Shown: positions 34,096 to 45,013, counted from the stretch's first letter. The stretch is 64,000 nt of DNA from Kofleriaceae bacterium (GCA_018057825.1 JAGPCY010000004.1:248001-312000); one strand, 5' to 3'. Numbers and translations are program-made. Notes: generated by a model from the sequence alone, not told the origin.

Positions 34096-35723
34096 TCACC
34101 GCACGCGGGGCAAGCGGACGGTGAAGGTCGTGCCCTGGCCGAGCTCGCTGTCGACGTCGATCGAGCCGCCGTGCTCGGCCACGATCGCGTGGCACGTGGC
34201 CAGGCCCAGGCCGGTGCCGCGGCGCTTGGTGGTGAAGAACGGATCGAAGATGTTGGGCAGGTGGGCGCGCTCGATGCCCGGCCCATCGTCGGCGATCACC
34301 AGCCGGACCGTGTCGTCGTCGGCCTGGCCGCGCAGGGTGACGTGGCCGCCGCCGGCCGCCGCGGCCTCACAGGCGTTGCGGGCCAGGTTCCACACCACCT
34401 GGCGCAGCTTGGCGGCGTCGCCGGCCAGCGTCAGCGGCCGGTCGCCGACGACCGCGATCGCCACCGGGCCCCAGGTCCGATCTTGCCGCAGCACCGCGGC
34501 GACGTCGTCGAGGATGACCGCGGCGTCGAGGTCGACCACCAGCCGCGGCCGCGGGTTGGCGTACTCGAGCAGCTCGGTGATGAGCGCGTTCAGGCGCTCG
34601 ATCTCGCGCAGCACGATCGCCATGAGCGCGCGATCGTCGTCCGACGCCGGCGCCGATCGACTGAGCAGCTCGATCGAGCCCGAGATCGAGGCCAGCGGGT
34701 TGCGGATCTCGTGGGCGACCCCGGCCGCGAGCTGACCGACCGTGGCCAGGCGCTCGTTGCGGCGCGCGGTGGCCTCGAGGCGGCGCAGCTCGGTCAGGTC
34801 CTGGAAGTTGACCACCCGGCCGATCACCTGGTCGCGGTCGTCGCGCAGCGGCGACACCGACACGCCGAGGACCCGCGGCGGTGGGCCGGGCAGCGTCACG
34901 TCGATCCGGCGCAGGGCGCCGTCGGCCGGCACCGCGGCCATCCGGGCCCCCAGCCCCGGCATGATCTGGTCGATCGCGCCGCCGATCGACGCCGGGCTGG
35001 CACCCAGGATATCGGCCGCGGTCTGGTTCAGCGTCAAGACGGTGTCGGTGCGATCGATCGTCACCAGGCCGCTGGTCAGCGAGCGCACGATGTCGCGGTT
35101 GAGCGCGACCAGGTCGGCGACCACCTGGCGCTGGGTGGCCAGCGACGCCTGGGTGGCGTGGAGCTCGCCGGCGACCAGGGACCCCAGGACCCCGGCCGCG
35201 GCCAGGGCGCCGACGTTGCGACCGAGGGTGACGATCAGCTCCCGGCCGGTCTGGGTCCACGGCTCGACCTGGGGCACGGTCGGCAGCGGCACGACCCGGG
35301 CCCAGGCGCTGGTGCTGACGGCGATCAGGAGCGCGGTGGCGAGCCCGGCCACCAGCACCGCGCCGCGGCGATCGGTCACCGAGGTCGCGCCGATCACGGT
35401 CAGGGCGTAGAAGAAGGTGTAGGCGCTCTGGGCCCCGCCGGTGACGTGGACCAGGGCCGACGTCACGGCCAGGTCGCCGAGGAGCTGCGGCCACACCAGC
35501 CGGGTCGGCGCGAAGCCGCGGCGCAGGAGCACCGCGTAGGCGATGGTCGCGAGGTAGGTGATCACCACCAGCCCCAGGAGCGTGACCTCGGCGATCGAAC
35601 GGCCGCGGCCCAGCCACAGCGCCATGCCCAAGACGACGCTGATCACGACGGTGCGGACCAGCATCATCCAGGTCAGGCGCCGGGCGAGCGCCGACGCCAG
35701 GCCCGGGGCCTCGGCCGCGGGCG

Positions 35724-35727
<4 letters not shown>
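34096..35727 (-). CDS. pilS: Sensor histidine kinase PilS-like
   Basis: This 543-residue protein has about six membrane helices in residues 15-190, as in PilS, which senses pilin in the membrane. A PAS domain (~205-320) follows, then a HisKA helix with the phosphorylated His339 in GVAHEIRNPLASISG, and an HATPase domain with N box NLARNACEA, DDGPGI, and GTGLGLATCHAIV. It starts at GTG 35727, overlapping the pilC stop by 4 nt. Position after pilT-pilC supports a PilS role; its partner pilR is not in the window. Confidence 0.85.
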
Positions 35728-36931
<1,204 letters not shown>

Positions 36932-36932
<1 letters not shown>

Positions 36933-38059
36933 CAGGGCACCTCTTCGGCGCGCCGGACGCCCGGGTTCGCACCGCCCGAGCCGAGCTGGCCGCCGCCGGC
37001 GATCAGGTTCTTCAGTTCGTCGTGATCGGGCGAGCGCGCCATCGCGTCCTCGAGGGTGATCAGCCGCCGCAGGAACAGGTCGCACAGCGACTGGTTGAGG
37101 GTCAGCATGCCGTGCTTGGACTGGCCGATCTGCATCTGCGAGTAGACCTGATGGAGCTTGTCCTCACGGATCAGGTTGCGGATCGCCGGGGTCGGGATGA
37201 GGACCTCTGCCGCCAGCACCTGGCCGGTGCCCGAGGCCCGCGGGATCAGCGTCTGGCTGATGATCCCCTCGAGGACGAACGACAGCACCTGGCGGATCTG
37301 CGGCTGCTGGTGGGCCGGGAACACGTCGATGATGCGGTTGATGCTGCCGATCGCGCTGGTGGTGTGGAGGGTGGCCAGGCACAGGTGGCCGGTCTCGGCG
37401 ATCGACATCGCGGCGTCGATGGTCTCGAGGTCGCGCATCTCGCCGATCAGGACCACGTCGGGGTCCTGGCGCAGGATGTGACGCAGCGCCTTCCCGAAGC
37501 TCTGGGTGTCGGCCCCGACCTCGCGCTGGTTCACCAGGCAGTTCTTGTGCGGGTGCAGGAACTCGATCGGGTCCTCGATCGTGATGATGTGCGAGCGGTG
37601 GCGGGTGTTGATGCGGTCGAGCATCGACGCCAGGGTGGTCGACTTGCCGGAACCGGTCGGGCCGGTCACCAGGACCAGGCCGCGGGGCCGCTCGCACATG
37701 TCGGACACGGTCTTGGGCAGCCCGAGCTCCTCGAGCGGCATGATGTTGAACGGGACCAGGCGGAAGGCGCCGGCGACCGCGCCGCGCTGCATGAACAGGT
37801 TGGCGCGAAACCGCGCCAGACCCTTCACGCCGAACGAGAAGTCGAGCTCCTGGTGCTCCTCGAAGCCCATCTTCTGGGCGTCGGTCAGGACCGAGTAGCA
37901 GAGCTGCTTGGTGTCGACCGGGGTCAGGGCCTCGACCCGCAGGGGCACCAGCTCGCTGTCGATCCGGAGCTGGGGGGGCGAGCCGGTGGTGAGGTGCAGG
38001 TCCGATGCGCCCTTGTCGAGCATGACCTTCAAGAGCTGGTGCAGGCTTGGCGGCGGCAT
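36932..38059 (-). CDS. pilT: Type IV pilus retraction ATPase PilT
   Basis: This 375-residue hexameric ATPase pulls pili back for twitching motility. It has SDLHLTTGSPP, Walker A GPTGSGKST (133-141), the Asp box IEDPIEFLH, Walker B VVLIGEMRD, the His box TGHLCLATLHTTSA and the PilT-specific AIRNLIRE motif, which separates it from PilB. The Gly-rich C-terminal tail is variable. The 73-bp tandem repeat array lies just upstream (38192-38563), so the promoter must be in the ~130 bp between or beyond it. Confidence 0.97.
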
Positions 38060-38191
38060 CGGCCTTCATGATCGCAGAGGGCGCGCCAGAACACCAGGCC
38101 GGCCAGCCCGGCCGCTACCCGTCCCGCCGTCGCCGCCGTCGCCCCGCTGGAGACCGACGCTGGCGAGTGAGGTCCCGCGGCGAGGTCCCGG

Positions 38192-38563
38192 CGGAACCCG
38201 TCCGGCAACTGGCACCATCCCGCGCCCAAGGCTCCGGCCCGATTGGTTCACGCCCCGGGGTTCCGGAAACCCGTCCGGTAGGTGGCACCATCCCGCGCCC
38301 AAGGCTCCGGCCCGATTGGTTCACGCCCCGGGGTTCCGGAAACCCGTCCGGTAGGTGGCACCATCCCGCGCCCAAGGTTCCGGACCGATTGGTTCACGCC
38401 CCGGGGTTCCGTGAGCCCGCGCCCAAGGCTCCGGCCCGATTGGTTCACGCCCCGGGGTTCCGGAAACCCGTCCGGTAGGTGGCACCACCCCGCGCCCAAG
38501 GCTCCGGCCCGATTGGTTCACGCCCCGGGGTTCCGGAAACCCGTCCGGTAGGTGGCACCAGGC
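38192..38563. repeat. 73-bp tandem repeat array
   Basis: A partial copy (38192-38220) precedes five units starting at 38221, 38294, 38367, 38418 and 38491. Four are 73 bp; the third is 51 bp, with an internal deletion. Each unit has the palindromes CCCCGGGG and TTCCGGAA close together and a constant CGATTGGTTCACG. Only a few bases differ between units (ATCC/ACCC; GGCTCCGG/GGTTCCGG). 73 is not a multiple of three, so a repetitive protein is unlikely. There are no spacers. It lies between pilT and a lipoprotein gene. Confidence 0.95.
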
Positions 38564-38606
38564 AGCGTCCACCACCCCGGGTCCGAAACAATAACGGCAG
38601 GGCCGC

Positions 38607-39206
38607 TCACGGACAGGGCAGCGGGTTCGTGCAGGTCTTGATCGTGATGTTGTAGTTGTTCTCGGCGCCGTCGCTCGAGCGGACCCGGACGAAGTAGTCG
38701 CCGATGCCGAGGCGGTTCGAGCCCATCTCCATCTTGACCTGCTGCTCGGTGCCGTTGACCGGGGTGCCGCTGTAGATCACCGTCCCGCTCGAGTTGAGCA
38801 GGTCGAGGCGCAGCGACATGCGATCCGACAGGCCGACCACCGTGACCTCGAGGTTGGCCGCGGCGTTCACGCCGAACTTGAAGTGGTCGACGTCGGTCCC
38901 GGGGCACACCGAGAGGCCGAACAGCGCGTAGGTCAGCCCGGCGTTGGGGATCGGCGTGATGTACGCCTGGTTGGGCGCGTCGTTGGGCTCGAGCGAGGAG
39001 TCGTTCTCGCAGGTGAAGCCGGCGGCGTCGATGTTGGCGCCTTCGGTCGGCTGACAGATGTCCGTCGCGGTATCGCAGGTGTAGCCCTCGGGGCAGACGT
39101 TGTCGTCGCCGCCGCACTCGAAGGGCGTCGGGCCGAGGTCGGGATCGTAGGGGTCGCAGGCCGCGACGGCGGCGAAGGCGAGGGCGATGAAGGCTGGGCG
39201 GGTCAT
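38607..39206 (-). CDS. Lipoprotein with Cys-rich segment and PPC-type domain
   Basis: This 199-residue protein has a clear lipobox VAAC (Cys17) followed by Asp. Residues ~30-55 hold a small Cys cluster (ECGGDDNVCPEGYTCD) of the kind seen in myxobacterial surface proteins. Residues ~65-195 resemble a bacterial pre-peptidase C-terminal (PPC) domain: SLEPNDAPNQA, TDVDHFKFGV, LEVTVVGLSDRMSLRLDLL, GIGDYFVRVRS. PPC domains are beta-sandwiches on secreted proteins. It lies 9 bp after the next gene upstream, likely in one operon. Confidence 0.75.
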   Translation of the reverse strand: MTRPAFIALAFAAVAACDPYDPDLGPTPFECGGDDNVCPEGYTCDTATDICQPTEGANIDAAGFTCENDSSLEPNDAPNQAYITPIPNAGLTYALFGLSVCPGTDVDHFKFGVNAAANLEVTVVGLSDRMSLRLDLLNSSGTVIYSGTPVNGTEQQVKMEMGSNRLGIGDYFVRVRSSDGAENNYNITIKTCTNPLPCP

Positions 39207-39215
39207 GGCGGGCCT

Positions 39216-40613
39216 CTAGAAGCGGACGGCGGCGGTGCCACCGACGTAGTCTTCGCCGGCGACCGGCGCGGCGATCAGGGAGTCGAGGCCGGTGGCCGCC
39301 GTCTTCTCGGCGCGCGGGCCCGCGGTGATGTCCTTGTACCAGAAGTACGCGGCGGCCCCGGTGAAGGCCAGGCCGATGCCGAGCGTGACCTTCGACACCA
39401 GCTCGTTGCGCTGACCGGCGAGCTCGATGGCCTGGCGGTCGGCGTTGAAGGTGCGGCACGGCTTCGGCGCGCCGTCGCAGCGGCTGGTGCTGTTGGACAG
39501 GGCGGCCTCGGACTCGAGGGTCGCCGACATGTCCGCCGCGAGGAGGTAGAAGGTGAGCGAGGTGCCGAGGCCGGCGACCGCGGCGCCGGTGGCGATCCAC
39601 TTGGTGCGCTTGAACTTGGTCGAGCCAGCCTCGAAGTAGCCGCCCGGCACGTAGGTGGAGCCCCCGCCGCCGCCCCCGCCACCACCACCACCGCCGCCAC
39701 CGCCGCCACCGCCGCCAGTCGGCGGCTCGACCCAGTCGCGCTCGTCGGTCAGGTCGGGGTAGTACCGCGGCTTGGCCTTGGGGTCGAGGTAGACGATGTT
39801 CGGGCTGGCCGGGCGGCCGACGCGCGACACCATCTCGCCGGTCGGGGTCCGGACCTCGATGTAGTACTGCACCGAGCTGCCAGCCATCACCTTGGCGGGG
39901 ATGCGGCCGACCAGCTCGCTGTAGCGCGGCTTCATGCCCACCGAGGTGAACTTCGCGTCACCGCCGCCGCGGTAGAACATCGTCACCTGCCAGCCGGCGT
40001 CCTCGGGGACGAAGGCGGTCAGGTCGAGGGGGCGACCGGGCGGAGCCTCCTCGACGATCTGGTGCTGGAAGTCCTCGGCGGTGTAGGCCGACGGTGGCTT
40101 CTTCACGCGGGGCTTGCCGCCGGTGCCGCCATCGGGCGGCTTGACCTCGCCACCGCCGTCGGGCGGCTTGACCTCACCGCCGTCGGGCGGGGTGTCGCGC
40201 TGCAGCTCCTTGTCGAGGACCTTGAGGCGGGCGGTGGCCTCGGGCCGCTGGGCCGCGTCGGCCGGAGCGTCGGCCAGGAACTTCGAGTAGTAGAAGTGCG
40301 CCATGTCCTTCTGCCCGAGCTGGTCGAACGTGAAGGCCACGTTGTAGAGCAGCAGGGGGTTGCGCGACAGGCGGTACGACTCCTTGAACTTCTCGACGGC
40401 GACGTCGAACTTCTTGGCGTCGAAGAGCGTCTTGCCCTCGAGGAAGGCGGCCTTGGCCGCCTCGAGCTGCTCGGGGGTCGGCGGCGCCGGTTCCGCCGGC
40501 TTGTCGCCGGGCTGAGCGTGAGCCAGGTGGGGCGCCTGGGTCACGTGGGGCAGGGCCACGCCGAACCCGAGGGCCAAGGCGGTGATGGTGAAGAATCGAC
40601 CGATGAGCGTCAC
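39216..40613 (-). CDS. Secreted TPR protein with poly-glycine linker
   Basis: This 465-residue protein starts at a GTG with a signal peptide (VALPHVTQAPHLAHA). Residues ~48-120 contain TPR repeats (AAFLEGKTLFDAKKFDVAVEKFKESY, NPLLLYNVAFTFDQLGQKDMA). Pro/Asp/Gly repeats (PPDGGGEVK) and a beta-rich region (YYIEVRTPTGEM) follow, then about 20 consecutive Gly. The last third has two membrane helices (TGAAVAGLGTSLTFYLLA; VTLGIGLAFTGAAAYFWY). The layout is common in Myxococcota envelope proteins of unknown role. It is co-oriented and closely spaced with the lipoprotein gene downstream. Confidence 0.7.
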   Translation of the reverse strand: MTLIGRFFTITALALGFGVALPHVTQAPHLAHAQPGDKPAEPAPPTPEQLEAAKAAFLEGKTLFDAKKFDVAVEKFKESYRLSRNPLLLYNVAFTFDQLGQKDMAHFYYSKFLADAPADAAQRPEATARLKVLDKELQRDTPPDGGEVKPPDGGGEVKPPDGGTGGKPRVKKPPSAYTAEDFQHQIVEEAPPGRPLDLTAFVPEDAGWQVTMFYRGGGDAKFTSVGMKPRYSELVGRIPAKVMAGSSVQYYIEVRTPTGEMVSRVGRPASPNIVYLDPKAKPRYYPDLTDERDWVEPPTGGGGGGGGGGGGGGGGGGGSTYVPGGYFEAGSTKFKRTKWIATGAAVAGLGTSLTFYLLAADMSATLESEAALSNSTSRCDGAPKPCRTFNADRQAIELAGQRNELVSKVTLGIGLAFTGAAAYFWYKDITAGPRAEKTAATGLDSLIAAPVAGEDYVGGTAAVRF

Positions 40614-40713
40614 GTAGCCTCCGCGAGCGGGGCCCGCTCATACCACATCGCCGGCCCCGGAACTACAGTAGGAGATCTTGGATCGAGCGGCACGGCGGGG
40701 TTCGCCGACCGCG

Positions 40714-42138
40714 TCACGAGGCGAACGGGTCGACGATCCCCGTGGCCGGCTTCTTCGGCTTGGCCGGCTTCGCCGGCTTCGCCGGGGCGGGGGCGGCGAA
40801 CGGATCGACGATGCCCTTGGCTGGCTTGGTGGCAGCCGGCTTGGTGGCGGCGGGCTTGGTGGCCGCGGGCTTGGTGGCCGCGACCGCGGGCTTGGTGGCG
40901 GCGGGCTTGGTCGCGGCGGGCTTGGTGGCGGCGGGCTTGGTCGCGGCGACCGCCGGCTTGACCGGCTCGGCCGCCGTCGGGGCGACCGGGGCGGGCTCGA
41001 CGGCGACCGGGGGCTCGACGGCGACCGGGGCGGGCTCGACGGCGACCGGGGCGGGCTCGACGGCGACCGGGGCGGGCTCGACGGCGACCGCGGGCTCGAC
41101 GGCAACCGGGGGCTCGACGGCGACCGGGGCGGGCTCGACGGCGACCGGGGCAGGCGCGACCGCCGCAGCGGGCGCGACCTCCGGCGTCACCGCAGCGGGC
41201 TGGACAGCCGGGGTCGGCTGGACGGCCGGTGCCGGCTGGACGGACGCAGCAGGCGCGGGGGCAGGGGCTGGCTTCTCGCCGCCGCCGCCGAACAGCTTGA
41301 GGCCGATCAGCACCGCAGCGATGCCGCCGGCGAAGGCGCCGCCGACGGCGACCGCGGGAACGCCCTTCTTGGCGGGCGCCGCGTCGAGCTCGGTCGCCGC
41401 GACGGCGCGCGGCGCTGGGGTGACGCCCAGGCCGGCCTCGAGCTTGTCGAGATCGGCCGACGACACGGTCAGCCCGGCGGCCGCCGCGCGGGCGGCGGCG
41501 ATGGCCTTCGCGGCCTTGGCCTCCGCCATCCGAGCGCGCTCGTCGGCCTCGGCCAGCTCGCGCTGGGACGCGGCGGGGGTGGACGTCGCAGACGCCGCGG
41601 CCGTGGTCACACCCGGCTTGGCCTCGGCGCTCTTGGCCTCGACGCTCTTGGCCCGCTCTTCGGCGGCCTTGGCTCGGTCCTCGGCCGCCTTGGCGCGGGT
41701 CTCGGCGGTGCTGAGCTTGCCCTCGAGTTCGGCGACCGTCGCGGACAGGGTCTGGCTCGACCCGAGCACCGCGACCTTGGCCTCGAGCTCGGCGCGCTTG
41801 GCCGCCGAGTCGGACAGATCGCGCTCGAGGGCGGCCAGCTTGCCCTCGAGGAGCTTGCGCTCCGCCGCCGCCTCGGCGCGGACCGCCGCCTCGGCCGCCC
41901 GGATCTTGGTCTCCTCGGCCGACAGGGCCTCCTGGGCCGCGCGCTCGCGCTCGGCGCGGGCCTGGGCCTCCCACGAGTCGACGTCGACCAGGGTCGAGTT
42001 GGCTCGCGCGATGAAGTCCTCGAGCGACGACTCGACCGTCGGCAGCGCGACCGCGGCCTGCATGAGAGACGAACGGCGCTTGCCGCGCGAGGCGGCGCTG
42101 TGACCGTTGGTGTGCTTGTCGTCGGTAGTCGTGGCCAT
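40714..42138 (-). CDS. Coiled-coil membrane protein with Pro/Ala/Lys repeat tails
   Basis: This 474-residue protein has a strong Shine-Dalgarno (GGAGG) before ATG 42138. Residues ~55-190 form an Ala/Glu/Arg coiled coil (ETRAKAAEDRAKAAEERAKS). A membrane helix lies near residues 275-292 (GVPAVAVGGAFAGGIAAVLIGLK). The rest is low complexity: PAVQP-type repeats, seven-residue APVAVEP repeats, five-residue ATKPA repeats, and two copies of KGIVDPFA / TGIVDPFA near the end. Function is unknown; the repeated VDPFA motif may be a short binding tag. The DNA repeats are nearly identical, so copy number may vary. Confidence 0.7.
   Translation of the reverse strand: MATTTDDKHTNGHSAASRGKRRSSLMQAAVALPTVESSLEDFIARANSTLVDVDSWEAQARAERERAAQEALSAEETKIRAAEAAVRAEAAAERKLLEGKLAALERDLSDSAAKRAELEAKVAVLGSSQTLSATVAELEGKLSTAETRAKAAEDRAKAAEERAKSVEAKSAEAKPGVTTAAASATSTPAASQRELAEADERARMAEAKAAKAIAAARAAAAGLTVSSADLDKLEAGLGVTPAPRAVAATELDAAPAKKGVPAVAVGGAFAGGIAAVLIGLKLFGGGGEKPAPAPAPAASVQPAPAVQPTPAVQPAAVTPEVAPAAAVAPAPVAVEPAPVAVEPPVAVEPAVAVEPAPVAVEPAPVAVEPAPVAVEPPVAVEPAPVAPTAAEPVKPAVAATKPAATKPAATKPAATKPAVAATKPAATKPAATKPAATKPAKGIVDPFAAPAPAKPAKPAKPKKPATGIVDPFAS
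40820..41150 (-). repeat. Coding minisatellites (15-bp and 21-bp)
   Basis: Inside the coiled-coil gene, 15-bp units (GCTTGGTGGCGGCGG-like, about 40825-40955) encode ATKPA and 21-bp units (CGACGGCGACCGGGGCGGGCT-like, about 40985-41150) encode APVAVEP. Some units are shortened by 3-6 bp in frame. They preserve the reading frame and are the kind of array that expands or contracts by slippage. Confidence 0.8.
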
Positions 42139-42221
42139 CGTTCCTCCGAAAGAGCAGGGCGCGGGCAACTGGGATTGTAGCGCGGGGCAGACGTGCGATC
42201 GAGGGCTCTCGACCAGGTGGG

Positions 42222-42515
42222 TCAGGCGCTCGGGCGAGGCGAGACCGAGATCTCGACGACGTCGAGCCCGTCGTGGAACTCTTCGGCGGCGCGTTCGACG
42301 ATCTCCTCGGGCAGAAACCCGAGCTCCACCACCGCCGAGCCGAACCGCTGCCGGGGCTCGCGGCTCCAGTGCAGCGCCAGGGCAGCCAGCCATTGCTCCT
42401 CGCTCAGGAGCATCTGATCGCGCAGAAACTCGCCGAAGCGCACGGTCTCGAGGGCCGCGAGCCGAGGGGGCATGGTGCGACGAGCGCTTCTGGAGGCAGG
42501 TGTATGGGGGACCAT
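42222..42515 (-). CDS. Stand-alone MshEN-like domain protein
   Basis: This 97-residue protein matches the pattern of the MshE/PilB N-terminal domain: FGEFLRDQMLLSEEQWLAALALHW ... RFGSAVVELGFLPEEIVERAAEEF. In MshEN proteins two such copies bind cyclic di-GMP; one copy is seen here and the ATPase is missing. A GGAG 6 nt before ATG 42515 supports this start. It lies 83 bp upstream of the coiled-coil gene on the same strand. Binding of c-di-GMP is an inference. Confidence 0.6.
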   Translation of the reverse strand: MVPHTPASRSARRTMPPRLAALETVRFGEFLRDQMLLSEEQWLAALALHWSREPRQRFGSAVVELGFLPEEIVERAAEEFHDGLDVVEISVSPRPSA

Positions 42516-42743
42516 GTAGGCTCCGAAGGGCGCACATTACGCGATCGAGCGGGGGCCCTGTAAAGCACAAACGTGAGACCGGGCGTGGCGATCTCATCGA
42601 CCCGGTGGGCAGGCCGATCCTTGGGCCGCGCTCGTTCAGGCACTCGTCGCGTGGGCCGATTCGATCGATCTCACCCCGCGCGGGCCTCGCGACGTCCCTC
42701 GGCGTAGGGCGCGAGCGCGGGAACCTGTTAGTATCCGCGCCCC

Positions 42744-44012
42744 ATGGGTCGCCCCCCTCCCACCGCCCGTCGGCCTCGCCGTCCCATCGGCGCGCCGATC
42801 GTGCGCCGCAACACCATCCGCGTCCCCCACGACGTGGCGCGTTATCTCCGGCTCGGTCACCCGTGGGTCTACCGCGAGGCCATCGGCGGTCGGCCGCTGC
42901 GCGACGCCCCCGGCGAGGTGGTCGAGATCGTCGACGGCGACGGCGAGCTGGTCGGCCGCGGTCTGTTCGAGGGCGACCAGGCGATCGCGGTCCGGCTATG
43001 GACCCACGACGATCGCCCGATCGACGCCGGCCTGGTCGCCGACCGGGTCCAGCGCGCGATCGCGTTGCGCCGGCGGTTCTGCGACTTCGCCAAGCTCGAG
43101 TGCCTGCGCCTGATCAACGGCGAGTCCGACGGCCTGCCTGGCGTCGCGGTCGAGCGCTACGGCGACTACCTGGTGTCCCAGCTCTTCACCCCGGCCTTGC
43201 CGGCGGCCCCGGCGCTGCGCGACGCCCTCTACGACGCTCTGGTCGCCGAGCTCGGGGTCAAGGGCATTTACGAGCAGCGGCGCTATCGGTCGCTCGGCGG
43301 CGAGGCCCCGCGCCAGGCCGCGGCCGAGCTGGTGCGCGGCGTCGCGGCGCCGGTCGAGTTCGAGGTCGCCGAGGACGATCTGCGGTTTGGCGTCGACGTC
43401 ACGTCGCCGCTGTCGACCGGCCTGTTCGCCGATCTGCGCGAAGGTCGGCGGGCGATCCGCGCCTACGCTCGCGATCGCCGGGTCCTCAACCTGTTCAGCT
43501 ACACCGGTGCGATCTCGGTCTACGCCCACGCCGGTGGGGCCCGCGAGGTGTGCGCGGTCGACGTCGCCGCCAAGTCCCACGCACGGGCCCGTCGCAACTT
43601 CGCGGCCTCGGGCTTCGACCCCGAGAAGCCCGAGCACATCGTCGGCGACGCCTTCAAGGTGCTGGCCCGGTTCGCCGAGCGCAATCGGCAGTTCGATCTG
43701 ATCGCCCTCGATCCCCCGGCCTTCGCCTCGGCCGCGGCCCGCGGCGGCAAGCCGTGGAGCGCGCTCAAGGACTACGGCGAGCTGATCGCCGCGAGCCTGT
43801 CGGTCTTGGCCCCGGGCGGCCTCTTGGCCGCGGCGTCGTCGACCCACAAGATCTCGCCGACCGAGTTCGACGCCACCCTGGCCGAGGGCGCGACCCTCGC
43901 CCAGACCACGCTCACGATCATCGATCGCCGCGGCCTGCCGATCGACTTTCCGGTCGCGCCTGGGTTCCCCGAGGGCAACTACCTCAAGTTCGCGATCGCC
44001 GTCCGGTCCTGA
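42744..44012 (+). CDS. Class I SAM-dependent rRNA methyltransferase (RlmI-like)
   Basis: This 422-residue protein has an N-terminal PUA domain (HPWVYREAIGG, VEIVDGDGELVGRGLFE), a middle EEHEE-type region with LINGESDGLPGVAVERYGDYLVSQ, and a Rossmann methyltransferase: STGLFADLREGR, VLNLFSYTGAISVYAHAGGA, ALDPPAFA (the DPP motif) and GNYLKFAI near the end. This is the RlmI/YccW family that makes 5-methylcytosine in 23S rRNA. The nucleotide modified here is inferred from the family. It is followed by a lipoprotein gene after 18 bp. Confidence 0.88.
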   Translation: MGRPPPTARRPRRPIGAPIVRRNTIRVPHDVARYLRLGHPWVYREAIGGRPLRDAPGEVVEIVDGDGELVGRGLFEGDQAIAVRLWTHDDRPIDAGLVADRVQRAIALRRRFCDFAKLECLRLINGESDGLPGVAVERYGDYLVSQLFTPALPAAPALRDALYDALVAELGVKGIYEQRRYRSLGGEAPRQAAAELVRGVAAPVEFEVAEDDLRFGVDVTSPLSTGLFADLREGRRAIRAYARDRRVLNLFSYTGAISVYAHAGGAREVCAVDVAAKSHARARRNFAASGFDPEKPEHIVGDAFKVLARFAERNRQFDLIALDPPAFASAAARGGKPWSALKDYGELIAASLSVLAPGGLLAAASSTHKISPTEFDATLAEGATLAQTTLTIIDRRGLPIDFPVAPGFPEGNYLKFAIAVRS

Positions 44013-44030
44013 CCGGCGCACACTGTCGGC

Positions 44031-44729
44031 GTGACACGCGCGCTGTCCTCGCTGCTGGTCCTGGTCCTCGCCGCCGCGGCGTGCGAGCGGGTCGCCGATC
44101 CGCCGGCCGTGCCCGCCGCGCAGATCGCGGTCAGCCCCGCGGTGACGCTCCGCACCGACACCATCGGCGTCGAGCGCTTCGCCCGCACCGCGACCTTCGC
44201 CCTGGTCGAGGCCCAGAACCTCGCCGCGGTCGAGGCCGAGGTCACCCTGGGCGGCGTCCTGGTCGACGCCGACGGCCACGAGGTCGGCCCGCTGCGGCCC
44301 GAGTCCCTGCGGATCCCGCCGGGCGCGCGTCGGATGTTCGCGCTCATCGATCGCGGGCAGGCCGCGCGGCCGACCGCGACCACGGCCCGCATCGACGTGC
44401 GGCACGCTCGCGAGCCGCGCTTCCCGGCCCAGGTCGTGGTCACCGATCGCCACATCTACGACGACGGTGGGCGCGCGGTCATCACCGGGTACATCGAGAA
44501 CCTCGCCGATCGCCCCTGCGTCGCGATGGTCATGGTCGGCTTCGTCGACGGCGACGGTCGGCCCATGACCCGGCCCTTCGCCGCCTTCGACCTCGGCGCC
44601 AAGGCCAAGCGCCCCGCCCGCTTCGTCGGCCCCCCCGGCGCCCGCACCGCCACCCTCTACATCGGCGACGTCACCTACTGTCCCCCCTCGGGCTGCAACC
44701 TCAAGAAGGTCGCCCCCGCCCTCTGGTGA
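44031..44729 (+). CDS. Lipoprotein with two Ig-like halves, unknown function
   Basis: This 232-residue protein starts at a GTG (44031). The signal ends LAAAAC (Cys18). Mature residues ~30-120 and ~125-225 look like two beta-sandwich halves of the type with [20 protein letters not shown] and [22 protein letters not shown]. The ending [15 protein letters not shown] has two Cys that may pair. It is only 18 bp after the methyltransferase gene. CCGANN tract 5 begins 12 bp after the stop. Confidence 0.65.
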   Translation: MTRALSSLLVLVLAAAACERVADPPAVPAAQIAVSPAVTLRTDTIGVERFARTATFALVEAQNLAAVEAEVTLGGVLVDADGHEVGPLRPESLRIPPGARRMFALIDRGQAARPTATTARIDVRHAREPRFPAQVVVTDRHIYDDGGRAVITGYIENLADRPCVAMVMVGFVDGDGRPMTRPFAAFDLGAKAKRPARFVGPPGARTATLYIGDVTYCPPSGCNLKKVAPALW

Positions 44730-44740
44730 CCCCCGCCGCG

Positions 44741-44973
44741 CGATCCCGATCCCGAGTCCGAGTCCGAGTCCGAGTCCGAGTCCGAACCCGAGTCCGATCC
44801 CGAGTCCGAGACCGAGTCCGAGTCCGAGTCCGAGTCCGAGTCCGAGACCGAGTCCGAGTCCGAGTCCGAGTCCGAGTCCGAGTCCGAGTCCGAGTCCGAT
44901 GCAGACCGCGACGCTGAGCTGCACGATCGCGCCCCGAACCGGAACCCGATCCCGAACCCGAGTCCGAGTCCGA
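44741..44973 (+). repeat. Tract 5: CCGANN hexanucleotide repeat
   Basis: The main block (44741-44900) is CCGANN with NN mainly GT, TC and GA. A short second block (44936-44973) uses AC and TC. Between and after them a ~33-bp segment ending GCACGATCGCGCCCC occurs twice (about 44904-44936 and 44972-45003). CCGANN is on the sense strand of the preceding lipoprotein gene. Confidence 0.9.
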
Positions 44974-45013
44974 CCGCGACCCTGAGGTGCACGATCGCGC
45001 CCCGGAGGGGCGC

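Noticed and set aside
38192-38563. Possible CRISPR array
   Set aside because: Units are directly adjacent with no unique spacers, and no cas gene is near.
38047-38575. Several overlapping frames of ~80-140 residues on both strands with repeated peptides
   Set aside because: They come from the 73-bp repeat, whose length is not a multiple of three; every frame is open because of GC content.
42107-44917. A 936-residue plus-strand frame
   Set aside because: It is Arg/Pro-rich shadow sequence over the RlmI-like methyltransferase and the lipoprotein gene, ending in tract 5.
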